Shown here one piece after another: positions 8,819 to 17,684 of a stretch of 64,000 nt of DNA. Location: positions 1,773,328-1,837,327 of the forward strand of contig NZ_AP024713.1 in the NCBI RefSeq assembly GCF_019702925.1. The letters run 5' to 3'. Under the pieces are notes generated by a model, which was given only the letters and a program-made list of their open reading frames with translations, made no database searches and was not told the origin of the DNA. The position numbers and the translations under genes were made by a program. The number at the start of each line of letters is the position of its first letter. Position 1 is the first letter of the stretch. Origin of the DNA: Campylobacter sp. 19-13652. GTDB lineage: Bacteria; Campylobacterota; Campylobacteria; Campylobacterales; Campylobacteraceae.

Positions 8819-9957
8819 TGAGCTCACAAGACGAGCGCACGCTTAAAACTTCTCGCATAATCATAATCCTAGCAGGTTTTACACATGTATTTTACCTACT
8901 TTATTTTCTATTTGTAGATGGCGCTCCTGAAGGAATTTATCGCCTTGTAGTAGTAAATATCTTTTCTGTTGCTTGCTATTTTTTCATAATAAAATTAGTA
9001 AATGACAACCCAAGCAGCTTTAAAGTCGCCATACTCATACTCCAAGCCGAGGTCATCATTTACGCTAGCGTCTGCGTGTTTACGCTAGGCTGGGGGTATG
9101 GCTTTGAGCTACTATTTTTTGCACTACTTTTGACTATATTTTTCGCACCTCATGTGTATAAAACACTAAGCCACGGTGTCGTCATACTCTCTGGAGCAAT
9201 GTTTGTATTTTGGTATTTTATACTCATAGATGCACCCGTAAATACAGACTACAGCGACCAAAAAGAGATGCTTTTTATGATAAACATCATGATTGTTACT
9301 ACTTTTTCTATCGTGCTTGCGTATTTGCTTGAAATTTCAAACAATCTCTTTTACAACAACATGTACGAGGAAAAAGAAAATATGCGAACAGTGGCAAATT
9401 ACGACCCACTCACAAAGCTTCTTAATCGAAACTCCATGGAGAGCTTTTTTAAAAACGAAGTCTTTGGCAAAAATCAAAAATTTGCCCTAATTATCTGCGA
9501 CATAGATAATTTTAAAAAAGTAAACGACACCTACGGACACAATGTGGGCGACATCGTCCTCGTACACGTCTCAAACGCTCTAAAAAGCGCCTTTAGGCAG
9601 GAGGATTTTCTATGTCGCTGGGGTGGAGAGGAGTTTTTAATCCTAATAAACAACACCACAAAAGACCAAGCCTATCGCATGGTCGAGCATGCTCGTAGCA
9701 TAATCCATTCAAATAAAGTCAAACAAGACGAGCTAAGCCTAACGGTATCTATGACTTTTGGCATGGTATTTTGCGATGAAAGCGTCTCTCCAGACATGGA
9801 TTTAATAGTAAAACAAGCCGATATTTTACTCTATGAGGGCAAGCAAAACGGCAAAAACTGCATAGTCATGGATGAATTTGGCAAAAGGCGAAACGCCTCT
9901 CGTCAAATGGGGGGGGGGGGAGCAAGCCCCTTACGAAAAAGAATCTTTAAAAAATGA
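8815..9957 (+). CDS. Membrane diguanylate cyclase 2 with poly-G tail
   Basis: A 380-residue paralogue of the preceding cyclase: membrane helices to about residue 165, then a GGDEF domain with GGEEF at 270-274 and I-site RQED at 261-264, so catalysis looks intact. Beyond the domain, codons 365-369 are encoded by a run of 12 Gs, giving Met-Gly-Gly-Gly-Gly and a basic tail (ASPLRKRIFKK). One base lost or gained would replace only this tail. The ATG overlaps the upstream TGA. A weak inverted repeat, GAGGCTTA (9956-9963) with TAAGCCTC (9987-9994), may terminate the operon. Confidence 0.88.
   Translation: MMSSQDERTLKTSRIIIILAGFTHVFYLLYFLFVDGAPEGIYRLVVVNIFSVACYFFIIKLVNDNPSSFKVAILILQAEVIIYASVCVFTLGWGYGFELLFFALLLTIFFAPHVYKTLSHGVVILSGAMFVFWYFILIDAPVNTDYSDQKEMLFMINIMIVTTFSIVLAYLLEISNNLFYNNMYEEKENMRTVANYDPLTKLLNRNSMESFFKNEVFGKNQKFALIICDIDNFKKVNDTYGHNVGDIVLVHVSNALKSAFRQEDFLCRWGGEEFLILINNTTKDQAYRMVEHARSIIHSNKVKQDELSLTVSMTFGMVFCDESVSPDMDLIVKQADILLYEGKQNGKNCIVMDEFGKRRNASRQMGGGGASPLRKRIFKK
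9909..9920 (+). repeat. Homopolymer G12 contingency tract
   Basis: Twelve consecutive Gs inside the 3' end of the second diguanylate cyclase gene. Tracts of this length are unstable by slipped-strand mispairing in Campylobacter. The three frames give tails GGGGASPLRKRIFKK (G12), GGGEQAPYEKESLKNEA (G11) and GGGGSKPLTKKNL (G13). Confidence 0.9.
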
Positions 9958-10748
9958 GGCTTAGGCTAGGGATTTTGTCGCGCTCTTAAGCCTCGATAGC
10001 TTTAATCTTATAATAAATTTAAGGCGCACACCTCCATTTACTGTAGATTTTGTAGTGTATTATAAATTTATTCTATTTTATTGCCATAAATTTCGCATAT
10101 TTTAGGAATTTTAAAGGGCAAGCTTTGTGCTAAACCGTTCGTATTATGCGACGGTGCTTACTTAAAGCACAGAAAGCATACAAGCCAAATAATAACTTAG
10201 TGGAGCAACTGACTGCTATGCGTACATAAAGCAAGGCATTGCCATAATTTAAAAACATTTGCTTTATTAAAAAGCTTTACTTTCTAAATTATTCAATGAT
10301 ACAAACTAGCCTAACTTAGGCAGAGCAAAACTAGACGCAAGCAAGTATATCGCTTACATTGTGGACTATAAAAAACCAGCGGTCTTACTAAGACGAAATT
10401 ACAAAGCAATAGTGGCAATAAAAAACCTCTGACATTAATTAGTGGCATTAAGCTTGTGTTGTGGTTTAAGGTAAATGCTATTTTTTAAATTTACCATTGA
10501 TGAAAACAAATCCTAGACACGTAAACATTTTTATAAACGCTTTTTGGCTTTCTAACTCTAAAATCCGAGCGGTTTTGTCTATAAAATCGGCTTAAATTTA
10601 ATCGTCCTATTCGCCAAATTACAGGTATAAGAGTTTTATCCAATTTTAGAGTTTGCTGATAAAGATAACTCAAGTAGCTTTTGCGGATTTTATCCATAAG
10701 AAATCACGCCACTAAAAATTTTAATGACGCAAAACCAAAGCCTTAAAT
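9958..10748. other. Gene-poor spacer with decayed repeat
   Basis: About 790 bases with no convincing gene. A 68-codon minus-strand ORF (10491-10697) has no recognisable features. The segment 10195-10358 carries two blocks, in the same order, that resemble the interior of the MITE-like element at 21.1-21.2 kb. It is probably a degraded copy. Confidence 0.5.
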
Positions 10749-12020
10749 CTACGCCTTAAGCCTATACCAGCCATATCTATCCTCCTCTAGCCTGTCCTCA
10801 TAAATGGGGATAAGATTTAAATCAAGGCTTAAATTTTTGCCATTTTTAAACTCACTACTTTGATAAATAAGCACCATATCCACGCCTAGCGCACCGCTAC
10901 AAAGAAGCTCAAAAAGTCCCTGTGCACCCTCAAACATTATAAATTTTTCGCTAAACTCAAGCTCACTCTGCACACGCACATCGCGCCCCTTAACAAAAAA
11001 GCAAGGCGCACTAATGACACTGCTACCCCTTGAAAAAATAGCCACATTAGGCGCATTGCCTTTTACAAGCCTAGCATCAAGCCTAGGCATATCAGCCCTA
11101 ATCGTACCACCGCCAACTGCAAGCAGCTCAAGTCTAGTACGAAGCGCATGCATGTGCATACGGCTTAAAGTGCTAGAAATAGCCCCACCGCTTACTACGC
11201 CGTTTATGCTAATGGCAAGCTTTGCAAATTTAAAGCCACTCCCAAGCTGCCAATGTTTAAAAGGCTCTAAAAGCTCCCTAGCCTCACTTTCGCAGGCATA
11301 GCTTATGCTAACTCCAGCAGCCTTTAGTATACTCGTTCCACCACTTGCTATATCATGTGTATCATTTGCTCCTATTACCACGCGCGCTAGCCCCAAAGCC
11401 GCTAAAAGCGACGCACAAGGCGGAGTACGTCCGGTATGACTACAAGGCTCAAGGCTTACATAAGCGCACCCTCCGCTAAGCCCTAGCCTGCCAGCACGAG
11501 ATATAAGCGCAGGATAAAGAAGTGTAGGCAAAGAGAGTATAAAGTTATGACAAAGCACTAAAAAATCCGAACCCAAAAATGCGCTATCAGCAGCAATCTT
11601 GCATTTTGAATAAATTTCAAAAAGCCTCTTTAGTCCAGCTTTTTCCCTAAGCTCATCCTCGCCGTAAATATAAAGACTCTGACCAAGGCTAGGTAACTCA
11701 TAGCTAGAATAGGCGCTTAAAATAGCCTCTATTAACTCATCTATCTGCTGGGGCTTAAATTTATCCACCTCAAGCAAAGCAGCAAAAACCTCAGCCAGCA
11801 CCTCCCTAGCCACGCCACTACCGCCACTACCACGCGCTACTGCACTCCATAGCGCACTAAGCTCAGCGTGAGCGTAGCCTACCTTTTTATGAGCCTCGAT
11901 GGCCAAAAGCCTGCCATTTGCGTCTAAAAGTGCACAGCCAACAGCTGGATTTGGGTAGGTTAGCCCCTGATACTGCCACGCTGTTTTAATAGCAAGGCGC
12001 ATATAAAAATCATCATTCAC
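10749..12020 (-). CDS. ribD: Bifunctional riboflavin deaminase/reductase RibD
   Basis: Carries out the second and third steps of riboflavin synthesis: deamination then reduction of the pyrimidine intermediate. The N-terminal deaminase has PNPAVG, the zinc/catalytic HAE (residues 51-53) and PCSHTGRTPPC (192-202); the C-terminal reductase is about residues 235-423. I use the GTG at 12020 because AAAGGA lies upstream and the protein then starts MNDDFY; a more 5' ATG would overlap the upstream gene by 22 bases. Odd: about 138 residues separate HAE from the second zinc motif, where E. coli RibD has about 25. Confidence 0.9.
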   Translation of the reverse strand: MNDDFYMRLAIKTAWQYQGLTYPNPAVGCALLDANGRLLAIEAHKKVGYAHAELSALWSAVARGSGGSGVAREVLAEVFAALLEVDKFKPQQIDELIEAILSAYSSYELPSLGQSLYIYGEDELREKAGLKRLFEIYSKCKIAADSAFLGSDFLVLCHNFILSLPTLLYPALISRAGRLGLSGGCAYVSLEPCSHTGRTPPCASLLAALGLARVVIGANDTHDIASGGTSILKAAGVSISYACESEARELLEPFKHWQLGSGFKFAKLAISINGVVSGGAISSTLSRMHMHALRTRLELLAVGGGTIRADMPRLDARLVKGNAPNVAIFSRGSSVISAPCFFVKGRDVRVQSELEFSEKFIMFEGAQGLFELLCSGALGVDMVLIYQSSEFKNGKNLSLDLNLIPIYEDRLEEDRYGWYRLKA

Positions 12021-12022
12021 AC

Positions 12023-13984
12023 CTAATCCTTTAGCGGTTGCCAAACTTGCACAAAAAGCTCACTCAGCCACTTCGTGCGAGCCATGATATGCCCGCTACT
12101 CCATCTAGGAAGCTCTAAAATACTCTCATTTAAAAGCATAGGCTCCCTGTCTAGACGCATTATCGTGCGCTTTTGCAGCCAGCCTAGGTTGCTTATGGCG
12201 ACGTTTAGCTCATCTTGCAAAAGCGTCATATTGCCTATTTGATAGATTAAAGCCTCAACTGCGCTTTCGTCCTTTATATTCCAGTGCGTACGATATGCTT
12301 GAGGTAGGATATGCTCTAGCGTATACTGCATCGCTAGACCTCGTCCACGCCATTTTTTATGCTCTTTTCTTAAATAAAGCTCAAGCCAGTAAAGCACATA
12401 CCTAGCATAAAAATTATCTCTCATATTTTTTAAAGCTTCTAAGACTTCGGCTTTTTTAGGTACGCTTACAAACCTATCCTCAAAAAGCCGCTTTTTAAGC
12501 TCGCCTATGGCATTTTGACATCTATTTAGCTTTAAATTTTCAAAAATATTCCAAAAAAACAGCCCCAAATCCTCATTTCGCCCACACAGTAAACGAAATA
12601 GATAAAACCGCTCAATAAGCCCAGCACAAGAGCGAAAATCAGAGCGCGGAGTATGTCTAAAAAGCAAAAGCACAAGCGGAGTAAAAACCCTCTGATCGCT
12701 TCTGTGAGTTACGTTAAAAAGGCGCTTTGAAAAGCTATCAAATGTATAAAGCTTACTGTCATTTATATAAGCTAGCTTGTGATAATCCTGCGCTAAATTA
12801 CAAAGCCTAGTGGTAAATTTCTTTAGCGCCTTTGTATCAAGTAAGCTTATGTGATTAGTATAAATTCCCTCAAGCTCCTCAAAGCGCATAAGCCTATAAT
12901 CATAAAGCCCCTCAATCATAGCAAAAGCAGATAAAAATATCTCCGCACGTGTGCTACCACTTAGACTTTTTAGCCAAAATTTCTCATTTTCCTTAAACAC
13001 AAGCGTATAATGCTGCTTTTTAAATTCTTTGCCAAAACGCTTTGGATTAAGACAGTAAAGCTTTTTAAAGACTGACTTTATCACGCCCATACCCCAGCCT
13101 AGTTTAGGCTTTTTAGCTGACTTTGCTCTGTTTGTTTTGGCTGGTTCTTGGCTAGATTTTTTAACATTTTTGCTAGCTGCAACAAAGCTAGCCTCATCAT
13201 ATCCGCTATCTATCGCACGTCCGCCAAAAAGCTCCTGCCAGTCATTTAGGATATTTTGATGATAAAGGGCTGCTTTTTGCCTTGGGGTTTGTTTTGCTTC
13301 GTTTTGCTCTTTGGGTTTGGTTACGGATGGCTTTATCTCGCTCTCTTTTATCTTTACTATCTGCGGCAGCACAGGCTTTTGCTCGCTTTTTGCTACTATG
13401 TCGGCCGGGTGAAGCTCTGGGGCTTTGTGAGCTAGCTCGCCCCAGTCTAAGAGGGTGTTGTTTTTATCAGTTTTTACTTTTTGGGTTTGGCTATCGTCAT
13501 CTTGTTTTATTTGCCATATGTTTAAATTTATTAAAAATAGAGCAAACTCCTCTCTAGCTTCAGGCTCAATGCCTTTTATTATAGCTGCTTTAAATTCCTC
13601 AAAAGCCTCGATAAAATCGCCCTTTAAAGTAGGCGAAAAGCTAGAGACTATGGAGTTAAAGGCTCTGGCTTCACGCTTAAAAAACGGCACCAATCTAACG
13701 CCATTTGCCCCTACAAAATACTCCCTAAACTTCGCCCTAAATCCACGCTTTAAATCCGCCACACTAGCTGCTAAAAGCAGAGAAAAGCCAAATATCTCCC
13801 TCGTACCAGAGGCTATTTTATCGCCATTTATTTGCACGCATATGGCGTCATTTGTGCTAGAGTTGGCTCTAAAACTAGCGATAAATTTATCTGCCCACTC
13901 TCTAGCCCAGAGTGGATCTATCCTAGTCTCATCGCTAGCTCGCAGCCTATCAAACTCAAATATAAAATCAAACTGTCTAATCAC
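12023..13984 (-). CDS. GmrSD-like protein with DUF1524 HNH nuclease domain
   Basis: A 653-residue protein. The C-terminal hundred or so residues carry the DUF1524 HNH signature: TLEHILPQ, then IGNMTLLQDELNVAISN and LGWLQKR. That domain is the DNA-cutting half of type IV GmrSD enzymes that attack modified DNA. Residues 1-165 weakly resemble a DUF262 (GmrS) domain, but the expected DGQQR motif is replaced by INGDKIASGTRE. Residues 170-300 are a hydrophilic linker. The GTG start has AAAGGAG close upstream. It lies between fhs and ribD on the same strand. It could be a defence nuclease, or a repurposed or inactive relative. Confidence 0.65.
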   Translation of the reverse strand: MIRQFDFIFEFDRLRASDETRIDPLWAREWADKFIASFRANSSTNDAICVQINGDKIASGTREIFGFSLLLAASVADLKRGFRAKFREYFVGANGVRLVPFFKREARAFNSIVSSFSPTLKGDFIEAFEEFKAAIIKGIEPEAREEFALFLINLNIWQIKQDDDSQTQKVKTDKNNTLLDWGELAHKAPELHPADIVAKSEQKPVLPQIVKIKESEIKPSVTKPKEQNEAKQTPRQKAALYHQNILNDWQELFGGRAIDSGYDEASFVAASKNVKKSSQEPAKTNRAKSAKKPKLGWGMGVIKSVFKKLYCLNPKRFGKEFKKQHYTLVFKENEKFWLKSLSGSTRAEIFLSAFAMIEGLYDYRLMRFEELEGIYTNHISLLDTKALKKFTTRLCNLAQDYHKLAYINDSKLYTFDSFSKRLFNVTHRSDQRVFTPLVLLLFRHTPRSDFRSCAGLIERFYLFRLLCGRNEDLGLFFWNIFENLKLNRCQNAIGELKKRLFEDRFVSVPKKAEVLEALKNMRDNFYARYVLYWLELYLRKEHKKWRGRGLAMQYTLEHILPQAYRTHWNIKDESAVEALIYQIGNMTLLQDELNVAISNLGWLQKRTIMRLDREPMLLNESILELPRWSSGHIMARTKWLSELFVQVWQPLKD

Positions 13985-13992
13985 CCACTCCT

Positions 13993-15630
13993 TTACGCAA
14001 GTCCGCTAATATGTCCGCTATCATCCACTCTCATATCAAGCGCAGCTGGGTGCTTTGAAAGCCCTGGCAAAAGCATCATCGCTCCACAAATTGCGACTAT
14101 AAAGCCAGCCCCAGCACGGATTTGCAGATCTCTTACAAAAAGCTTAAAATCGTGCGGTCTGCCAAGCGCCTTTGCGTCATCGCTAAGCGAATACTGCGTC
14201 TTTGCAACGCACACTCTAAGCCCATCAAAACCGAGATTTTCGATACTTTCTAACGCCCTAAGGGCTTGCTCGCTATACTCCACATCGCTTGCACCATAAA
14301 CCCTAGTGGCTATTTTTAAAATTTTATCACGCACGCTATCGTTTGCGTCATAGCAAGGCTTTAACTCGCTTGGACTTTCGCAAGCTTTTAAAACCTCTCT
14401 AGCAAGCTCCACTGCCCCAGCAGAGCCTTTTGTAAACGCCTCGCACACAGCAAACCTAGCGCCCAAATCCTCACAAAGATTTTTAATAAATTCTATCTCA
14501 TCGTCTGTATCAGAGCTAAATTTATTCAAAGATACGACTGGGTTTAGCCCAAAAGCACGGATATTTTCTATATGGGCTATTAAATTTTCACTGCCTTTTT
14601 TAAGCGCTAAAAGCGGATCTTTTAGCACCTCATCATCACTTAGAGCGCTATTAAATTTAATCGAGCGAATTGTCGTTACCAGCACTACCGCATCTGGCTT
14701 TAGTCCGCCCTCTACGCATTTTATATCGATAAATTTCTCAAGCCCCAAATCAGAGCCAAACCCAGCCTCAGTGACAACATAATCAGCAAGCCCAAGTGCT
14801 GTGCGAGTGGCTATTAGGGAGTTGCAGCCGTGCGCAATATTAGCAAATGGTCCACCGTGAACTATGGCTGGGGTGCGCTCTAGGGACTGGATTAAATTTG
14901 GCTTAATCGCATCAAGCAACAAAATTACCGCCGCATCAGTACAGCCTATATCTCCCACGCTTACAGGTCTGCCTTCGTAGGTATAAGCCACGATAGCCCT
15001 ACAAATGCGTGCTTTTAAATCAGCAACGCTATCGCAAAGGCAAAGTATCGCCATAATCTCGCTCGCTGCGGTAATGACAAAGCCAGCCTCTCTTTTTTGC
15101 CCTTTTGCACACTCTAGCCCTATACTGCGTAGCGCACGGTCATTCATGTCTATGGCGCGCTTCCAAAGGACGCGGTCTGGGTCGATATTTAGGGGGTTGC
15201 CGCTAAAAATGCTATTATCAACCATTGCCGCGATTAAATTATTCGCCGCTGCAATCGCTGCAAAATCACCAGTAAAGTGTAAATTTAAATCCACCATAGG
15301 CACAAGCTGAGCGCATCCGCCCCCTGCCGCTCCGCCTTTTATGCCAAACACTGGCCCAAGGCTTGGCTCACGCAGCGCTAAGCAGACACTTTTATCAAGC
15401 CTAGCTATGCCATCAGCTAGCCCCACTGAAGTAGTCGTCTTGCCCTCGCCATAAGGGGTTGGGCTGGTTGCGCTTACTAAGATTAGCTTTGAACCTTTTT
15501 TTGGGCTTAGAGGCTTTAGCTTTGCTTTAAATTTACCGTATGGTTCATACTCGCTAATACCTAGCTTTTGGGCTATTTTGGATATGTCTAAAATCTCTGC
15601 TTCGCTTGCTATTTCTATGTCGCTTTTCAC
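13993..15630 (-). CDS. fhs: Formate-tetrahydrofolate ligase
   Basis: Makes 10-formyl-THF from formate, THF and ATP, feeding one-carbon metabolism in the cytoplasm. The ATP loop TPYGEGKTTT is at residues 58-67, and the KGGAAGGGCAQLVPMVDLN block matches the family. The 545-aa length is normal. The GTG start has GGAGGA upstream. It leads a minus-strand run with the DUF1524 protein nine bases downstream and ribD. Confidence 0.96.
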   Translation of the reverse strand: MKSDIEIASEAEILDISKIAQKLGISEYEPYGKFKAKLKPLSPKKGSKLILVSATSPTPYGEGKTTTSVGLADGIARLDKSVCLALREPSLGPVFGIKGGAAGGGCAQLVPMVDLNLHFTGDFAAIAAANNLIAAMVDNSIFSGNPLNIDPDRVLWKRAIDMNDRALRSIGLECAKGQKREAGFVITAASEIMAILCLCDSVADLKARICRAIVAYTYEGRPVSVGDIGCTDAAVILLLDAIKPNLIQSLERTPAIVHGGPFANIAHGCNSLIATRTALGLADYVVTEAGFGSDLGLEKFIDIKCVEGGLKPDAVVLVTTIRSIKFNSALSDDEVLKDPLLALKKGSENLIAHIENIRAFGLNPVVSLNKFSSDTDDEIEFIKNLCEDLGARFAVCEAFTKGSAGAVELAREVLKACESPSELKPCYDANDSVRDKILKIATRVYGASDVEYSEQALRALESIENLGFDGLRVCVAKTQYSLSDDAKALGRPHDFKLFVRDLQIRAGAGFIVAICGAMMLLPGLSKHPAALDMRVDDSGHISGLA

Positions 15631-15666
15631 TGCGTCCTCCCCATGCTTTAAAAAGCTTTATTTTAT

Positions 15667-16092
15667 CTAAATATACTTTATAGCTTCATTATGCTGCCAT
15701 ATTATTTTTTTGCCAAATCCTAGGGTATTTGAGGTAAATTTAACCCAAAAAAGCTCAAGCTGCCAAAGCATAGGCGACATAGCCCTAGCGTAGGCAAATC
15801 GCTTAAAATAGCACTCATCACTGCTAGCTCGCCTTATGTGCGCTCTAAACTGCACGCCCTGTATACGTCCCACGACTAAGGTATCAAGCGCAATTGTCCC
15901 AGCCACGATGCCTTGATTTAGTGCCTGCTTTATATGTGTGCTATTTTCATCACTTGCTATATAAAGCATGCTATGTTCTGGACAAAAAGCGTAAAAGCAA
16001 CTTGCCGCATAAGGCAGCCCATCATCATCAACGCAGCAAAATCCGAGTAAATGACGCGAGCTTATGAATTTTGAAATCTTATCAGGAAGCAT
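15667..16092 (-). CDS. YhbP-like flavin-binding-fold protein (UPF0306)
   Basis: A 141-residue soluble protein of the pyridoxamine-phosphate-oxidase-like split-barrel fold, closest by eye to the UPF0306/YhbP group. It has an N-terminal block ISSRHLLGFCCVDDDGLPYA and a middle VGRIQGVQFRAHI. The ligand and reaction are unknown. The start overlaps the end of the DUF1294 gene by 11 bases. It precedes fhs but nothing ties it to folate. Confidence 0.7.
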   Translation of the reverse strand: MLPDKISKFISSRHLLGFCCVDDDGLPYAASCFYAFCPEHSMLYIASDENSTHIKQALNQGIVAGTIALDTLVVGRIQGVQFRAHIRRASSDECYFKRFAYARAMSPMLWQLELFWVKFTSNTLGFGKKIIWQHNEAIKYI

Positions 16093-16462
16093 TTAAAAGC
16101 ACTCCAAAAAACTGCGTTAAAAAATTAAATTTTAAAAGCACAAAAATCGCCATAAACAGCCAAAAAAACGCTATAGAATACTCTATAATGCTAAATTTAT
16201 CACACCCTAGCCTACCGCTAAACCCCAAAGCAAGCAAAGCGCCAAACACCCCTCCTATCGCACTAAAATAATGCACCGCAGCTGGCTTTACAAAAGCAGG
16301 CAATGCCCCACGTACAAAAAGCCAAAATATAAAAAATGATATGGTTGAAACTAAAAGTAGATAATACCCAATTACTGGGATATTTGGATAAATTCTATGC
16401 AGAATAAAACTAAGAAGTGTCGAAAATATCAGCGCAAAAACACGCACACCAAAACAGCACAT
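16082..16462 (-). CDS. Small DUF1294-like membrane protein
   Basis: A 126-residue protein with four hydrophobic helices (about 7-20, 28-50, 62-82, 90-115). It weakly resembles DUF1294-type small membrane proteins; I would not assign a role. The ribosome site is poor (AAGG), so the exact start is uncertain. It overlaps the YhbP-like gene and is divergent from the sigma-28-linked gene at 16559. Confidence 0.55.
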   Translation of the reverse strand: MCCFGVRVFALIFSTLLSFILHRIYPNIPVIGYYLLLVSTISFFIFWLFVRGALPAFVKPAAVHYFSAIGGVFGALLALGFSGRLGCDKFSIIEYSIAFFWLFMAIFVLLKFNFLTQFFGVLLNAS

Positions 16463-16499
16463 AAATAAGCCTTTTTTGCAAATTTTACACCCTAGGGGC

Positions 16500-16526
16500 T
16501 AAAAAAAACGTAAAAACTGCCGATAT
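16500..16526 (+). promoter_or_regulatory. Sigma-28 (FliA) type promoter
   Basis: TAAA at 16500-16503, a 15-base spacer, then GCCGATAT at 16519-16526. This closely matches the flagellar sigma-28 consensus (TAAA-N15-GCCGATAA). It lies 33 bases upstream of the following ATG. Confidence 0.65.
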
Positions 16527-16558
16527 AGTCCTGGCAATAAATTCTAAGGAGAGAATAA

Positions 16559-16975
16559 ATGCAAACTTTTTCTAAGTGTAATACGCAAAATCTAGTATCA
16601 CTACAAGCACAAAAGCATACTCTATCAAGCTACTATGGATATGGCTTTGAGTATGATAGGCTTAGCCTAAAAAGCGCAGACATTACTGAAGTAGAGCTAG
16701 GGCTGCTTAGGGTAGCAGTAAGCATAGATGAGTTTTTAAAAATAGCGCACCTAGACGCAAGCGAAAGCATGACAAAAGAGCTAGCTGTAAAGATAAAATC
16801 AATGCTACCAGTATCAAAATGTGCAGAACATCAAAAGATGATTTTTAGCAAGGTTTTGGCGCTTTTTGATAGACTAATAAGCCAAAATGGTATAAGCCCA
16901 CTAGCACTAAAAGGGGCGAATATACTCTTTCGTAAGTTTATAAATTTGCAAAACCGATTTGCTTTTTGCGCATAA
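16559..16975 (+). CDS. Hypothetical protein under a flagellar-type promoter
   Basis: A 138-residue soluble protein with no family I recognise. It has a Tyr/Gly-rich stretch (SSYYGYGFEYDRLSL, residues 23-37) followed by helical sequence. There is no signal peptide or membrane helix. AAGGAG at 16546-16551 precedes the ATG. Its promoter matches sigma-28, suggesting late flagellar expression like the secreted or co-regulated Fed, Fsp or Cia proteins of C. jejuni; that is inference only. Its last 38 bases overlap the convergent EI24 gene. Confidence 0.75.
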   Translation: MQTFSKCNTQNLVSLQAQKHTLSSYYGYGFEYDRLSLKSADITEVELGLLRVAVSIDEFLKIAHLDASESMTKELAVKIKSMLPVSKCAEHQKMIFSKVLALFDRLISQNGISPLALKGANILFRKFINLQNRFAFCA

Positions 16976-17678
16976 AAAGCAAATGTGATAAAAAAATCAC
17001 GAAAAATAGCTGAGCAAAAAGTGCTACAAAAGGTATAAGACAAAGCAGATAAAACACCAAAGCACTCGTGATAAATGGCGTGTCTTTACTGTCGTTATAC
17101 TGGGTGTTAAAATCCGTCTCATTTAAGCACGATGAGGCCACATCAATAAGCATAAGCTTGTAATAAAGATAAAAAAATGGGATATTAAAAGCTATCCAGC
17201 CAATAACTGGTACAAGCAAAAGTGGCAAACAAATAAGTAATAAAAGTATAAATTTAAAAGTACAAACCATGCTAAGCCAAATACTACGAGATGTGCTAAT
17301 GCTGGGTTGTAGCGTGTAGCCATAATGGCGCGCATTTATCTCTTTTGCCACAACTGGAGTTAAAAAAGAGGTAACAAAAAGAGCCATAAGAATGCTAAAA
17401 ATAGGCAGAGCGTAAGCTCCCAAAACTACAACAATAGAGCTTACTAGCCACTTTATAATCGCAAACTGCAACACCCACGCAAGCGCACCATCGCCATCGA
17501 TACCACCCTCACTAAGCGTATCAAAAAACCCAAACACACTAACCCCACCAAATATCACAAGCAAGGCTATAAAAAGCCCACTAAAAAGCAGCGGAGCTGT
17601 GGCTAAAAATAGGAACTTCGGAGTTAAAAAATCCTTTAACGCCGCGCTAAAAATTCTATAAAATTTAACCGCACCCAT
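16938..17678 (-). CDS. EI24/CysZ-like membrane protein
   Basis: A 246-residue inner-membrane protein with four to five helices and the EI24 block FLTPVVAKEINARHYGY near residues 103-119. E. coli CysZ of this family is a sulfate transporter, but substrate cannot be inferred here. It starts six bases after the BASS transporter gene, so the two are probably one transcript, and its 3' end overlaps the convergent gene at 16559. Confidence 0.8.
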   Translation of the reverse strand: MGAVKFYRIFSAALKDFLTPKFLFLATAPLLFSGLFIALLVIFGGVSVFGFFDTLSEGGIDGDGALAWVLQFAIIKWLVSSIVVVLGAYALPIFSILMALFVTSFLTPVVAKEINARHYGYTLQPSISTSRSIWLSMVCTFKFILLLLICLPLLLVPVIGWIAFNIPFFYLYYKLMLIDVASSCLNETDFNTQYNDSKDTPFITSALVFYLLCLIPFVALFAQLFFVIFLSHLLFMRKKQIGFANL

Positions 17679-17684
17679 AGCCTT

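Noticed and set aside
9908-9920. Frameshift that truncates the cyclase
   Set aside because: The tract lies after the catalytic domain, so all three frames keep the enzyme; the effect is only on the tail.
10491-10697. 68-codon minus-strand ORF in a gene-poor gap
   Set aside because: No ribosome site, no recognisable domain and highly basic random-looking composition; not listed as a gene.
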